Assembly (NCBI GenBank): GCA_039513195.1
Contig: JBCCRM010000018.1
Span: 1 to 64,000 of the forward strand
Length of the DNA: 64,000 nucleotides
Source: Thermohalobaculum sp039513195
GTDB lineage: Bacteria > Pseudomonadota > Alphaproteobacteria > Rhodobacterales > Rhodobacteraceae
Direction: 5' to 3'
A program made the position numbers and the translations under genes. Positions 26,139 to 34,878 of the stretch are shown piece by piece. The notes beneath the pieces are model-generated. The model was not told the DNA's origin. It saw only the letters and a program-made list of their open reading frames with translations, and did not search any database. How positions within the stretch are numbered: the stretch's first letter is position 1; each line of letters opens with the position of its first letter.

Positions 26139-26167
26139 TTGACAAAATCGGCGCGCTTTGAGATATG
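26139..26167 (+). promoter_or_regulatory. sigma70-type promoter of rpsD
   Basis: A consensus TTGACA (26139-26144), 17-base spacer and GATATG (26162-26167). The start would be near 26174, leaving a 5' leader of about 120 bases before rpsD, long enough for control of translation, though no S4-binding fold was identified by eye. Confidence 0.6.
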
Positions 26168-26295
26168 GCGGCGTCCCGTCATTGGGCGGGTAGATCTGGC
26201 GTCCGCGGCCCGCGCAAGCGGGATCCTGTCGCCCCCGCACCGGATGGCTGGGGGAGAGGAGGGCAGCCGCAACATTTGCGAGAGAGGACCGGCAC

Positions 26296-26916
26296 GTGAC
26301 CAAGCGCACCGCCGCGAAGCATAAGATCGACCGCCGCATGGGCGAGAACATCTGGGGCCGCCCGAAAAGCCCTGTAAACAACCGCGAATATGGCCCCGGC
26401 CAGCATGGGCAGCGCCGCAAGGGCAAGATGTCGGATTTCGGCACCCAGCTCCGCGCGAAGCAGAAGCTCAAGGGCTATTATGGCGATCTTACCGAAAAGC
26501 AGTTCCGCCGCATCTATGCGGAAGCGGAGAGGCGCCGCGGCGACACCGGCGAGAACTTAATCGGCCTTCTGGAGCGCCGCCTCGACGCAGTCGTCTACCG
26601 CGCGAAGTTCGTGCCGACCGTCTTTGCCGCGCGGCAATTCGTGAACCATGGCCACATCAAGGTAAACGGGGTGCGGACCAATATCCCGTCCTATCGCCTC
26701 AAGGAGGGGGACCTTATTGAGATCTCCGGCAAGGCCAAGCAGATGGCGCTGGTGATGGATGCGGTCCAGTCGCCGGAGCGGGACGTGCCCGACTATGTCG
26801 ACGTGGACCATTCCAAGGGTACCGCGTCGCTGACCCGGGTACCGTCGCTCGGCGATGTGCCCTATCCGGTGATTATGGAGCCAAACCTGATCGTTGAGTA
26901 TTACGCCAAGAACTGA
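26296..26916 (+). CDS. rpsD: 30S ribosomal protein S4
   Basis: A 206-residue S4, a primary 16S rRNA binder that starts 30S body assembly. The N-terminal MTKRTAAKHKIDRRMGENIW and GPGQHGQRRKGKMSDFG are the alphaproteobacterial form without zinc cysteines. The S4 RNA-binding domain (about 95-160) includes RLDAVVYR and QFVNHGHIKVNG. The start is GTG at 26296 after GAGAGAGGA. It is on its own with promoter and terminator, away from the large ribosomal operon, as is common in Rhodobacterales. Confidence 0.97.
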   Translation: MTKRTAAKHKIDRRMGENIWGRPKSPVNNREYGPGQHGQRRKGKMSDFGTQLRAKQKLKGYYGDLTEKQFRRIYAEAERRRGDTGENLIGLLERRLDAVVYRAKFVPTVFAARQFVNHGHIKVNGVRTNIPSYRLKEGDLIEISGKAKQMALVMDAVQSPERDVPDYVDVDHSKGTASLTRVPSLGDVPYPVIMEPNLIVEYYAKN

Positions 26917-26942
26917 CCGATCTGGGACGCCGGGTGAAGAGG

Positions 26943-26971
26943 GGGCGCCTGGCGGCGCCCTTAATCATTTT
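26943..26971 (+). terminator. Intrinsic terminator of rpsD
   Basis: GGGCGCC (26943-26949), loop TGGC, GGCGCCC (26954-26960), followed by TTAATCATTTT. The perfect 7-bp stem sits 27 bases after the rpsD stop; the T tract is interrupted but adequate. Confidence 0.65.
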
Positions 26972-27066
26972 GGTGCCATCCTTTCCGAGTGGTGACGGGG
27001 CCCATCAGGGAATAGTGCTGGTCGTTGGCCGTCGCAGAGGCTAGCAGGGGCGTGGAGGTTTCCAGA

Positions 27067-28302
27067 ATGTCCCGCCCCGTCCCTGTCGGAGAAGCCCATC
27101 ATCTGCCTTCGTGGCAGCGGCCCGAGCGGCTGTTGATGCTGATGGCGGTGGCCTCGCCATTGGCCTTCGCGACGTGGATGGCGCTGCTGAACAACTTCGT
27201 CATCGAGAAGGCAGCCTTCGACGGGTTCGATATCGGCGTTCTGCATGTGGTGCGCGAGATCCCGGGCTTCCTGTCCTTCCTGGTAATCTATCTGCTGTTT
27301 GTGATCCGAGAGCAGGCATTGGCCGTGGTCTCACTGATCGTGCTCGGCCTCGGCACGGCAGTGACGGCCGAGTTCCCGTTCTTCTGGGGATTGGTGCTCA
27401 CGACGGTGATCTCCTCGGTCGGGTTTCACTATTTTGAGACGGTCAATCAATCGCTGCAGCTGCAATGGTTGCCGAAGGACCGGGCGCCGAAGGTGATCGG
27501 CAAGATCGTCGCTGCGGGGTCCTTTGGCTCGTTGATCGTCTTCGGCCTGATCATCGCGGCGTGGCAGGGATTGGGCCTGTCCTACGGCACCGTCTACTGG
27601 TTTGCGGGCGGGGCCTGCGCGGCCATCGCTGTCTATTGCTGGATTGTCTTCCCGCGGTTCGAGGCGCCGGTCGCCCAGCACCGCAAGATGATCCTGCGAC
27701 CTCGCTATTGGCTCTATTATGCCCTGATCTTCATCGGCGGCGCGCGGCGCCAGATCTTCATCGTCTTCGCGCCCTTCATGATGGTGGAACGCTTTGGTCT
27801 CGAGGTGCATGAGGTAACCGCCCTGATGCTGTTCAACTACATCGCGACCATGCTGTTCGCGCCCTTTGCCGGGCGGATGATCGCCCGGTTCGGCGAGCGG
27901 GCGGCCCTGGTGGTGGAGTATGTCGGCCTCTTCGCGGTGTTCATGCTCTATGCGGGGATCTACTTCTTCCACTGGGGCGTCTGGCTCGCCATGGCGCTTT
28001 ATGTGTTGGACCACATGCTCTTTGCCCTGGCGATCGCCCATAAGACCTATTTCCAGAAGATCGCCGATCCGGCCGACCAGGCGCCCACGGCAGCGGTGGC
28101 GTTTACCATCAACCACATTGCTGCCGTGACCCTGCCGGCGCCCCTTGGCCTGCTTTGGCTTGCAGCTCCGGGGTCTGTCTTCGGCCTGGCCGCAGCCCTG
28201 GCTTTGGTGTCGCTAATGCTGGCTTTCTTCGTGCCGCGGCATCCGATGATGGGCTATGAGACGACTTTGGGGCCACGACCTGCCCCAGCGCCGGGGGAAT
28301 AG
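27067..28302 (+). CDS. MFS transporter
   Basis: An approximately 411-residue polytopic membrane protein with 12 predicted helices (for example LSFLVIYLLFVI, FFWGLVLTTVISSVGFHYF, VFMLYAGIYFFHWGVWLAMALYVL). A basic segment RPERLL precedes helix 1. It resembles MFS proteins of alphaproteobacteria with unassigned substrate. ATG at 27067 is preferred, with GGAGG nine bases upstream; a TTG at 27025 would add 14 residues. It is followed after one base by the MATE gene, so the two transporters are co-transcribed. Confidence 0.8.
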   Translation: MSRPVPVGEAHHLPSWQRPERLLMLMAVASPLAFATWMALLNNFVIEKAAFDGFDIGVLHVVREIPGFLSFLVIYLLFVIREQALAVVSLIVLGLGTAVTAEFPFFWGLVLTTVISSVGFHYFETVNQSLQLQWLPKDRAPKVIGKIVAAGSFGSLIVFGLIIAAWQGLGLSYGTVYWFAGGACAAIAVYCWIVFPRFEAPVAQHRKMILRPRYWLYYALIFIGGARRQIFIVFAPFMMVERFGLEVHEVTALMLFNYIATMLFAPFAGRMIARFGERAALVVEYVGLFAVFMLYAGIYFFHWGVWLAMALYVLDHMLFALAIAHKTYFQKIADPADQAPTAAVAFTINHIAAVTLPAPLGLLWLAAPGSVFGLAAALALVSLMLAFFVPRHPMMGYETTLGPRPAPAPGE

Positions 28303-28303
28303 G

Positions 28304-29773
28304 ATGGCGATGCCATCGCCGCAGAAGGCGCAGTTCACCACCGGATCCACCATGCGCCACGTGGTGGTGATGACCGCAACCGGCGGTGTCGGGCTGCTCG
28401 CGATCTTCATGGTCGATGCCCTGAACCTATTCTACATCTCGCTGCTCGGCCAAGTCGAGTTGGCGGCTGCCATCGGCTTTGCTGGCACGCTGCAATTCTT
28501 CATGATCTCCGTGTCCATCGGGCTGTCGATCGCGGCGACGGCCATGGTCAGCAGGGCGGTCGGTGCCGGGCAGCGGGAGGACGGGCGCTGCATCGCCAGC
28601 TCGGCGCTGCTGACGCTGGTGAGCCTCCTCACCGTTGTTTCCATCGGCGTCTGGGTAATGCGAGAGGAGGCGTTGGCGCTTTTGGGCGCGGAGGGGGAGA
28701 CGCTGGCCGTCGCTTCCCGCTTCATGGCCATCGTCGTGCCCTCGATGCCGCTGTTGGGCGTAACAATGGTCGCCGGGGGTCTGCTGCGCGCCGTTGGCGA
28801 TGGTCGGCGCGCGATGTGGGTGACGCTCAGCGGTGGGCTGATTGCCGCAGCGCTCGATCCGCTGTTCATCTTCGGCTTCGGCCTGGGTGTCGACGGTGCG
28901 GCAGTGGTCAGCGTGCTGGCGCGGATCATCATGGCGGGGATCGGGTTGCGCCTGGCCGTCGGGGTGCATGATCTCCTCGGCCCGCTCCGCGCAGACCGCA
29001 TGGTTGCGGATGCCAGGGGGCTGATGGCCATCGCCCTACCGGCGGTGGCGACCCAGCTATCGACCCCGTTTGGCAATGCATATCTGACCCGTCTGGTTGC
29101 CGAGCACGGCTCCGACGCCGTGGCCGGATGGGCGGTTGTTGGTCGACTATCGGCGGTGGCGTTCGGGGCGGTTTTCGCCCTTTCCGGCGCGGTCGGGCCG
29201 ATCCTGGGCCAGAATTATGGCGCCGGCCTGGCCGAGCGTATTCGCACGACCTATCGCGATGCGCTGATCTTCGTGGCGGTCTACGTGCTGCTGATCTGGG
29301 CGCTGCTATGGCTCGCGACGGATGCGATCGTTCAGGCGTTTGGGGTAACCGGCGCGGGTATCGAGGTCGTTTCTGCCTTTACCGGTTTCGGCGCCGGCGC
29401 GTTCCTCTTCACCGGGTGGCTTTTTGTGTCGAACGCTGTCTTCAACAATCTGGGCCACCCTACCTGGTCAACGGGCTTCAACTGGTCGCGCGACGGCCTT
29501 GTGATCCCGCTGATCGCGGCAGTGATCGCGGGTTCTCTCGGAACGACAGGGGTCGTCGCAGTGCAGGCGATGGCAGCGGTTTTGGTCGGCAGCGCCGCTG
29601 CTGTTGCGGTGTGGCGCTTTCTCAGCAGCCTCGACCTTTCGGCTGCCGCGGCGGCGCCTGCACCCCCCGCGGCCGAGCATCCGGCCTTCGCCTCTGGCCG
29701 TGCGACTCTGCCCGTCGGCGACTATCCTGCGGCGCCGAAACCGACACTGGCAGAGCCGCCGGAGAGAGGCTAA
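28304..29773 (+). CDS. MATE-family efflux transporter
   Basis: A 489-residue multidrug and toxin extrusion protein, which exports organic cations or metabolites using a Na+ or H+ gradient. Twelve helices are predicted; the two MatE halves include LFYISLLGQVELAAAIGFAG in the first half and GWAVVGRLSAVAFGAVFALSGAVGPILGQNYGAG in the second, both typical. A Pro/Ala-rich C-terminal tail of about 50 residues extends past the usual end. Start ATG at 28304, one base after the MFS stop, with GGGGGAATAGG before it. Coupling to the MFS gene suggests a joint export role, but the substrate is unknown. Confidence 0.9.
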   Translation: MAMPSPQKAQFTTGSTMRHVVVMTATGGVGLLAIFMVDALNLFYISLLGQVELAAAIGFAGTLQFFMISVSIGLSIAATAMVSRAVGAGQREDGRCIASSALLTLVSLLTVVSIGVWVMREEALALLGAEGETLAVASRFMAIVVPSMPLLGVTMVAGGLLRAVGDGRRAMWVTLSGGLIAAALDPLFIFGFGLGVDGAAVVSVLARIIMAGIGLRLAVGVHDLLGPLRADRMVADARGLMAIALPAVATQLSTPFGNAYLTRLVAEHGSDAVAGWAVVGRLSAVAFGAVFALSGAVGPILGQNYGAGLAERIRTTYRDALIFVAVYVLLIWALLWLATDAIVQAFGVTGAGIEVVSAFTGFGAGAFLFTGWLFVSNAVFNNLGHPTWSTGFNWSRDGLVIPLIAAVIAGSLGTTGVVAVQAMAAVLVGSAAAVAVWRFLSSLDLSAAAAAPAPPAAEHPAFASGRATLPVGDYPAAPKPTLAEPPERG

Positions 29774-29818
29774 GTACGCCGGGGATCACTGATTTGACCG
29801 CCCGGCACGAGGACAGGC

Positions 29819-30142
29819 ATGCCCAAGATCACCTTTATCGAGCACAATGGCACCGAGCATGTCGTGGAGGTGGCAGAAGGTCTTACGGTGATGGAGGGCG
29901 CAGTCTCGAACAATGTCCCGGGCATCGACGCCGATTGCGGGGGCGCCTGCGCCTGCTCGACCTGCCATGTCTATGTCGACCCAGCCTGGGTCGAAAAGCT
30001 CCCTGAAAAGGAGGACATGGAGACCGACATGCTCGACTTTGCCTTCGAGCCGGACGAAGTGCATTCTCGGCTGACCTGCCAAATCAAGGTGACGGCCAAT
30101 TTGGACGGGCTGGTGGTGAAGATGCCGGAGCGGCAGATCTGA
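29819..30142 (+). CDS. fdxE: [2Fe-2S] ferredoxin, FdxE (ferredoxin VI) type
   Basis: A 107-residue adrenodoxin-like ferredoxin. The cluster cysteines follow the pattern DCGGACACSTC (C-x5-C-x2-C) and a last Cys in SRLTCQI. The start PKITFIEHNGTEH and end DGLVVKMPERQI closely match Rhodobacter ferredoxin VI as remembered. It would carry single electrons to a P450, hydroxylase or cluster-assembly partner. The TGA overlaps the next ATG by one base. An NADP(H) reductase (Fpr) lies 1.5 kb away, convergent, and may supply its electrons. Confidence 0.92.
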   Translation: MPKITFIEHNGTEHVVEVAEGLTVMEGAVSNNVPGIDADCGGACACSTCHVYVDPAWVEKLPEKEDMETDMLDFAFEPDEVHSRLTCQIKVTANLDGLVVKMPERQI

Positions 30143-30876
30143 TGCGCTGGGCCGCGGTCCCGGTATGCTGCGCCTTGGCGGCAGGCCCCGCCGCAGCGGA
30201 TGGCATCGGGTTGCGCGCCCAGTTCGGCGAGAGGACCGACCGCTACGGCCACAATGTGCTCGGCGGCAACGAATACGCGGGCATCTCGGTTGCCTTTGCG
30301 CCCGAAGACGGGGTCGAGCGGCGCTTCGAGGTTTCGCTGCCCGATGATCGGGTGATCGAGGATGTGGCACTCCGCCTAGCGGATCTGACCGGTGACGGCG
30401 TGCCGGAGATTGTGACGGTCGAAGCGAGCCGGGCGGCCGGTGCCGAGTTGGTGGTCTATGGCGGTCTGGAAGCCGGCGCTCTGGTGAAGCGCGCTGCCAC
30501 GCCGCCGATTGGGCGTCCGTTCCGCTGGCTTGCCCCAGCGGGGATCGCGGATTTCGACGGGGACGGGCGTCTCGACGTCGCCTATGTCGAGACGCCGCAT
30601 CTGGGCGGGACGCTCCGCATCTGGACTTTGTCGCGCGGCGAGCTGATCGAGCTCGCCTCTGCCACCGGCTTTTCCAACCATCGCATCGGTGAGCCCTTCA
30701 TCACCGGCGGTGTGCGTGACTGCGGCAGCGCGCCGGAGTTAGTGCTGCCGAATTTCGGCTGGACCCGTCTGATGGCAGCCCGGCTCGTCGGCGCCGAGAT
30801 CACGGCAGAGCGGATCACCGACGGATTGGACCTGCAGGATCTGCCCCGCCATCTTGCCTGTGGAGAGACGCAATGA
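30142..30876 (+). CDS. Exported VCBS/FG-GAP-like repeat protein
   Basis: A 244-residue protein with a signal peptide (MRWAAVPVCCALAAGPAAA, cut near residue 19). It has two calcium-binding-like FG-GAP/VCBS motifs: ADLTGDGVPEIVTV and ADFDGDGRLDVAYV, spaced about 60 residues apart. Such repeats build partial beta-propellers in the periplasm or outside the cell. Its role is unknown. The ATG overlaps the ferredoxin stop (TGATG) and its own TGA overlaps the PuuD-like start (ATGA), so three genes of different function are in one operon. Confidence 0.75.
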   Translation: MRWAAVPVCCALAAGPAAADGIGLRAQFGERTDRYGHNVLGGNEYAGISVAFAPEDGVERRFEVSLPDDRVIEDVALRLADLTGDGVPEIVTVEASRAAGAELVVYGGLEAGALVKRAATPPIGRPFRWLAPAGIADFDGDGRLDVAYVETPHLGGTLRIWTLSRGELIELASATGFSNHRIGEPFITGGVRDCGSAPELVLPNFGWTRLMAARLVGAEITAERITDGLDLQDLPRHLACGETQ

Positions 30877-31649
30877 CCGCGCCTCGCCGGCCTCTGATCG
30901 GTGTCACCGCCTTCCTCCACCAGGTGGAGGACCGCTTTAAGGCGGAGGTCTGCGGGCTCAGGACGCCGGGTGCGATTGCCGAGGTGTCGGGCTGCGCGCC
31001 GATCATCCTGCCAGGGCGGCCCGACGCACTGGAAACCGGGCATTTGGTCGAGCTGCTGGACGGCCTTGTCCTGACCGGAGGGCGGCCAAATGTGCACCCA
31101 AAGTTCTATGGCGAGGAGGCGACGGCACGTCATGGCGCCTTCGATCTCGGCCGCTGCGAGGTGATCCTGCCGCTGATCCCGGCTATGATCGCGGCGGGCA
31201 AGCCGGTCTTCGGCATCTGCCTCGGCATTCAGGAGATGAATGTCGCCTATGGTGGCACGCTGCATCCCGAGGTCCGCGACGAACCCGGCCGCATGAACCA
31301 CCGGATGAACCCCGAAGACACTGACCCGGCGATCATTTTCCGAAAGCGACACTGGGTGCGGTTCCGGGAGGGTGGCGCGTTCCATCGGCTGTTGGGCGTG
31401 ACCGAGACGGAAACCAATTCCCTCCACGGCCAGGCGGTTTGGACCGCAGGTCCGCGCGTGGTCCTGGAGGGAGAGGCCGAGGACGGGACCGTCGAGGCGA
31501 TTGCCATCGAAGGGGCGGAGAGCTTCGCGCTCGGCGTGCAGTGGCATGCAGAGTACGAGGCCGCCGAAGATCCCGTCAGCCGCGCGCTCTTTGGCGCGTT
31601 TGGCGAGGCCGCACGGGCCGCGCAATCCCGTCGAGCAGCGGCAGCTTAA
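30873..31649 (+). CDS. Gamma-glutamyl-GABA hydrolase family protein (PuuD-like class I GATase)
   Basis: A 258-residue class I glutamine amidotransferase-like hydrolase. The nucleophile Cys lies in FGICLGIQEMNVAYGGTLH, and the catalytic His/Glu are in GVQWHAEY (Glu follows two residues after His). LDGLVLTGGRPNVHPKFYGEE is the typical oxyanion/glycine loop of the PuuD branch. PuuD frees GABA from gamma-glutamyl-GABA, the step after PuuC in putrescine use. The other polyamine genes lie 15-20 kb to the left. It is coupled (ATGA) to the upstream exported-protein gene and converges on fpr with 15 bases between stops. Confidence 0.88.
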   Translation: MTAPRRPLIGVTAFLHQVEDRFKAEVCGLRTPGAIAEVSGCAPIILPGRPDALETGHLVELLDGLVLTGGRPNVHPKFYGEEATARHGAFDLGRCEVILPLIPAMIAAGKPVFGICLGIQEMNVAYGGTLHPEVRDEPGRMNHRMNPEDTDPAIIFRKRHWVRFREGGAFHRLLGVTETETNSLHGQAVWTAGPRVVLEGEAEDGTVEAIAIEGAESFALGVQWHAEYEAAEDPVSRALFGAFGEAARAAQSRRAAAA

Positions 31650-31664
31650 GCGCTGGAGCGCGGG

Positions 31665-32489
31665 TCAGCCCACGAAGGCCCGCTCCACCACATAGTGTTT
31701 GGGGTCGCTATTGGCGCCTTCCTCCAGCCCAAACCCCTCCAGGATCGCCTTCATGTCGTTGTTGAGCCCGATCGAGCCGCAGATCATGGCTCGGTCCGTC
31801 TCTGGCGACATCCCCTCGACGCCGAGGTCGCGAAACACTGTGCCATCCCTGAGCAGGGTGGTGATCCGGCCCATTTTGGCGCTCTCCTCTCGGGTGGTGG
31901 TGGGGTAGTAGGTCAGTTTCGCGGTCACCTCCTCCCCGACAAGAGGATCGTCGGCCAGGCTTTCCACCAGCTCCCGCCCGTAGGTCAGTTCGGCGACATC
32001 GCGGCAGGTATGCGTGACGATGACCCGCTCGAACCGTTCATAGGTCTCCGGATCGCGTAGGAGCGACGCGAACGGAGCAAATCCGGTCCCAGTGGCGAAG
32101 AACCACAGCCTCTTGCCGGGCAGCAGTGCGTCATGGACCAAAGTGCCCACGGGCTTCGGCCGCAGGATAACCTCGTCGCCCGGCTGGATATGCTGCAGTC
32201 TCGACGTCAGGGGGCCGTCCTGGACCTTAATCGAGTAGAATTCCAGCTCCTCGGCCCAGGAGGGCGACGCGATGGAATAGGCGCGCAGCAAAGGCTTTTG
32301 CTTACCCTTGGCATCGGGCTCGCCCATCAGGCCGATCATCACGAACTCGCCGGATCGAAAGCGCAAGCTGCGCGGCCGGGTGACCCGAAACGCAAACAGG
32401 CGGTCCGTGTAATGTTGGACATGGGTCACGGTTTGCGCATCGGGGAGAGCCGCAGCCGGCTTTGTCCCGGCAGAGGGAGCAACGGTCAT
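31665..32489 (-). CDS. fpr: Ferredoxin/flavodoxin-NADP+ reductase
   Basis: A 274-residue FAD enzyme that moves electrons between NADPH and ferredoxin or flavodoxin. FAD motif RAYSIASP, then FYSIKVQDGPLTSRLQHIQPGD and LRPKPVGTLV, the NADP site FFATGTGFAPFASLLRD, and MICGSIGLNNDM. These match the bacterial subclass I reductase of Rhodobacter capsulatus as remembered. It ends at VVERAFVG, shorter by a few residues than that enzyme's C-terminus, which affects the flavin stacking region. ATG at 32489 is chosen since earlier starts give non-homologous sequence. It likely serves FdxE encoded nearby; oxidative-stress control is common but no SoxR site was found. Confidence 0.93.
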   Translation of the reverse strand: MTVAPSAGTKPAAALPDAQTVTHVQHYTDRLFAFRVTRPRSLRFRSGEFVMIGLMGEPDAKGKQKPLLRAYSIASPSWAEELEFYSIKVQDGPLTSRLQHIQPGDEVILRPKPVGTLVHDALLPGKRLWFFATGTGFAPFASLLRDPETYERFERVIVTHTCRDVAELTYGRELVESLADDPLVGEEVTAKLTYYPTTTREESAKMGRITTLLRDGTVFRDLGVEGMSPETDRAMICGSIGLNNDMKAILEGFGLEEGANSDPKHYVVERAFVG

Positions 32490-32780
32490 ATCGGTCAACT
32501 TTGCTAAAGCGTGTTTCCGCGTGTCACAGCGTTTAGCGCTAACTGTGGGATTGCGAAAGGCGTCTTTCAACCGCGGTCCAGGGCGGCGGTCGCTCCGAAT
32601 GCTCCAGCGATCGCAGTCAGCCGGATTTTGGCAAGATCCCGGAGCCGGATAACGGCACGTGCCCCGCCAAGACGATCAATCTTCGGTTGATTGGTAGGGC
32701 GCCGGCATGGCGCCTTGCAGTGGTCTCTGTTGCCGGTCTTGTCTGCTTCTGGTGCCCATTCGCTGCGGCAACGGTCGTCT
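32490..32780. other. Region upstream of fpr
   Basis: About 290 bases between the 61-residue gene and fpr on the same strand. It is less GC-rich near 32500-32550, where GCTTTAGC and GCGCTAAACGC occur on the two strands, a likely place for the fpr promoter. No coding frame is supported. Confidence 0.4.
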
Positions 32781-32966
32781 TCAGTCGCGGCTTCGTAGGC
32801 CCCGCTGTTCGGCTTGGATCGGCGCCGCTTCCCCAATCTCAGTTCCGACGGGCATCCCGACATATTCTTTACCGTCGACCGAAATGGTAACACGCCCTCC
32901 TGTACGCAGCGACGTAACCATTCCCTGCACCGAAATGTAGGGACTGATCTGGATTGTTTGAAACAT
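32781..32966 (-). CDS. Conserved-looking 61-residue protein
   Basis: A small protein beginning MFQTIQISPYISVQG, then MVTSLRTGGRVTISVDGKEYVGMPVG. The ATG at 32966 is preceded by a near-perfect ribosome site (GGGAGGA, seven bases). The short alternating strands and VDGKEYVG turn suggest a small beta fold. I believe similar short proteins occur in Rhodobacterales, but I cannot name a family or function. No signal peptide or membrane helix. The strong ribosome site makes it a better gene than its length suggests. Confidence 0.7.
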   Translation of the reverse strand: MFQTIQISPYISVQGMVTSLRTGGRVTISVDGKEYVGMPVGTEIGEAAPIQAEQRGLRSRD

Positions 32967-33107
32967 GTTGTGTCCTCCCTAGTTGCTACTATGAAGAGTC
33001 CAGTTGGGTTTGCAACAGCACGATTAATATTTGATGAGCCCTTCAGGTGATTTCGCGCCATCCTCGCCGATATGTGAAGCCAGGTTGACAGTCTGGACCG
33101 CCGGTAG

Positions 33108-34364
33108 TCAGGCATCCTGTAATTGCTTGACCGCCTCGCCGTAGAGGGCGTCGACCATAACGGGTTTGGCCAGATAACCGTTCATACCCGCTTTCAGATA
33201 TCTCTCTCGGTCGCTGCAAAGCGCGTTGGCGGTCAAAGCAATGATCCGGCAATCGGGACACAGGGCGCGGATTTGCCGCGAGGCCTCCACTCCATCCATT
33301 TCCGGCAGCCTAATATCCATGAGCACGAGATCCGCCGGCTCGGCCTTCTGGGCAGCCACCGCGTCAAGACCATTGTCGACAATCACCAAATCCGCGCCGG
33401 TGGGCGCCAACATACCCTTCAGGATCGTTTGGTTGGCGGCTACGTCCTCAACGATCATGATGCGGCGTCCGATGAACGAGGGGATCTCCTGCCCGCTACG
33501 TTGCCACGCCAAGTCTCGGGCGAGATCGAACATTGCAGTTAGCGTGCGCCGGCACATGGCACCGCCCCGCACCACCCCGTCCGCCCCGGCGCGCTGCAGG
33601 TCTGGCGTGATCTCGGTGATGCCGGAGATCAAGATCTGCGGTTGGGGGCCGGCGCAAAGCGCGCGGGTCTCCTCGACCAGCACTGTCGTCTCATCGCCCG
33701 CAGTGCGACGGCAAATCAGTGCGAAATCGATCGTCTCCCCCTTGTCCACAAAATCGCGGAGGCGCCGTCGATAGCTGTGTGCGTTCTTGGCGATCTCTAC
33801 TGACAGACCGGTTTGCCGCAAAGAAGCGACGCAGAGGCTGTGGTCAAGCAAAAGGTCGCGTAAGGCGAGAGCGCGGCGTGCCGCGAAGGCCTCTCCCCAG
33901 ACGCGTCCGATCGGAGGGGACCCAGGCACGCCCTCGATCGGCAGGGCGATTTGCAGCTGTGTTCTGCCATGCGCCGGGGGAAAAACCTCTACGGTGCCGT
34001 CGAGGGCGGCCGCGGTCAGGCGCAACCGCGAAAGATCGTAGCCCCTGGACGGGAAAGCCGCGATTCCTGGCGGCTCTTGGCGCACTGCATCGATCACGAC
34101 AGTGCCCGGTTCTGGGTCGGCGAGCCTGGATCCGAACCAAACGCCGGCCTCGGCGCTGCCGCCGTCCGAGACGCTGTCCAGCCATGTCAGAAGCGCCTGG
34201 AAAAGCTCCTCAAGGGCCACTGCGTCGGTCTGCAAGTTTCGCGGCAGGCGATTGTCGACATGCATCCCCATTTCGACACCTCGCGCAAAGGCTGGCGTTG
34301 AATGGGAGCGCACAATCCTTCTTACGAGGTCGAGAACTGCGACCGACTGATCACCTGAAGACAT
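33108..34364 (-). CDS. Headless hybrid histidine-kinase-like protein with C-terminal receiver
   Basis: A 418-residue signalling protein. Residues 1-145 look like a worn HATPase domain: NRLPRNLQTDAVALEELFQALLTWLD recalls the N-box helix and LRLTAAALDGTVEVFPPAHGRTQLQIALPI the final strand. The ATP-binding Asn and G-box Gly residues are not seen, and no HisKA helix pair precedes it. Residues about 165-275 resemble a receiver without its Asp. The C-terminal 300-415 is a complete receiver, with DLVLMDIRLPEMDG (phospho-Asp 350), IIALTANA (Thr) and GYLAKPV (Lys). It probably accepts phosphate from another protein and signals by contacts. ATG at 34364 lacks a clear ribosome site. Confidence 0.7.
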   Translation of the reverse strand: MSSGDQSVAVLDLVRRIVRSHSTPAFARGVEMGMHVDNRLPRNLQTDAVALEELFQALLTWLDSVSDGGSAEAGVWFGSRLADPEPGTVVIDAVRQEPPGIAAFPSRGYDLSRLRLTAAALDGTVEVFPPAHGRTQLQIALPIEGVPGSPPIGRVWGEAFAARRALALRDLLLDHSLCVASLRQTGLSVEIAKNAHSYRRRLRDFVDKGETIDFALICRRTAGDETTVLVEETRALCAGPQPQILISGITEITPDLQRAGADGVVRGGAMCRRTLTAMFDLARDLAWQRSGQEIPSFIGRRIMIVEDVAANQTILKGMLAPTGADLVIVDNGLDAVAAQKAEPADLVLMDIRLPEMDGVEASRQIRALCPDCRIIALTANALCSDRERYLKAGMNGYLAKPVMVDALYGEAVKQLQDA

Positions 34365-34473
34365 GGAGGCTGACAGAACTCACACTCTCTCACCGGGCGG
34401 CGCCAAGACGGCGACTCCGCGAAACTGTATGCAAGATTCATTATCCACTACAGACAGTCAACGCTGTCGCAGC

Positions 34474-34878
34474 CTAAGGACCGAGAAGGTCTCGCAATGC
34501 CGCAACGATTGGAACATCGGCCGGCGGCATTGGGTATTGACGCAGATCGGCTGCCTTCACCCAACGGAGCGCCTGCCCCTCCCGCGATTGGGGGATCCCT
34601 TGCCATTTCCTGCAGACAAAGAGGGGCATTAGGAGGTGGAAGTTCTGATATCCGTGGCTCGCAAAGGTCAGGGGTGCGAGGCAGCTGTCCCAAGTGCTGA
34701 TGCCGAGCTCCTCTTGCAGCTCGCGTATCAGGCAGGCCTCCGGCGTTTCGCCATCCTCTAGCTTTCCGCCCGGGAACTCCCAAAGCCCGGCCATCGATTT
34801 GCCGGGCGGTCTTTGAGCCAGCAGCACGCGGCCATCGGGGTCTATCAGCGCCACCGCCGCCACGAGTACAATTGTCAC
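34474..34878 (-). CDS. mutT: 8-oxo-dGTP diphosphatase (Nudix, MutT)
   Basis: A 134-residue Nudix hydrolase that clears 8-oxo-dGTP. The Nudix box runs from residue 38 to 60: GKLEDGETPEACLIRELQEELGI, with all conserved Gly, Glu and Arg. The preceding LAQRPPGKSMAGLWEFPGG is the typical MutT lead-in. The start is GTG at 34878, which overlaps the argJ stop (GTGA) and gives the standard N-terminus VTIVLVAAVALID. Last gene of the leftward PPIase-argJ-mutT operon, an order known from Rhodobacterales. Confidence 0.93.
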   Translation of the reverse strand: MTIVLVAAVALIDPDGRVLLAQRPPGKSMAGLWEFPGGKLEDGETPEACLIRELQEELGISTWDSCLAPLTFASHGYQNFHLLMPLFVCRKWQGIPQSREGQALRWVKAADLRQYPMPPADVPIVAALRDLLGP

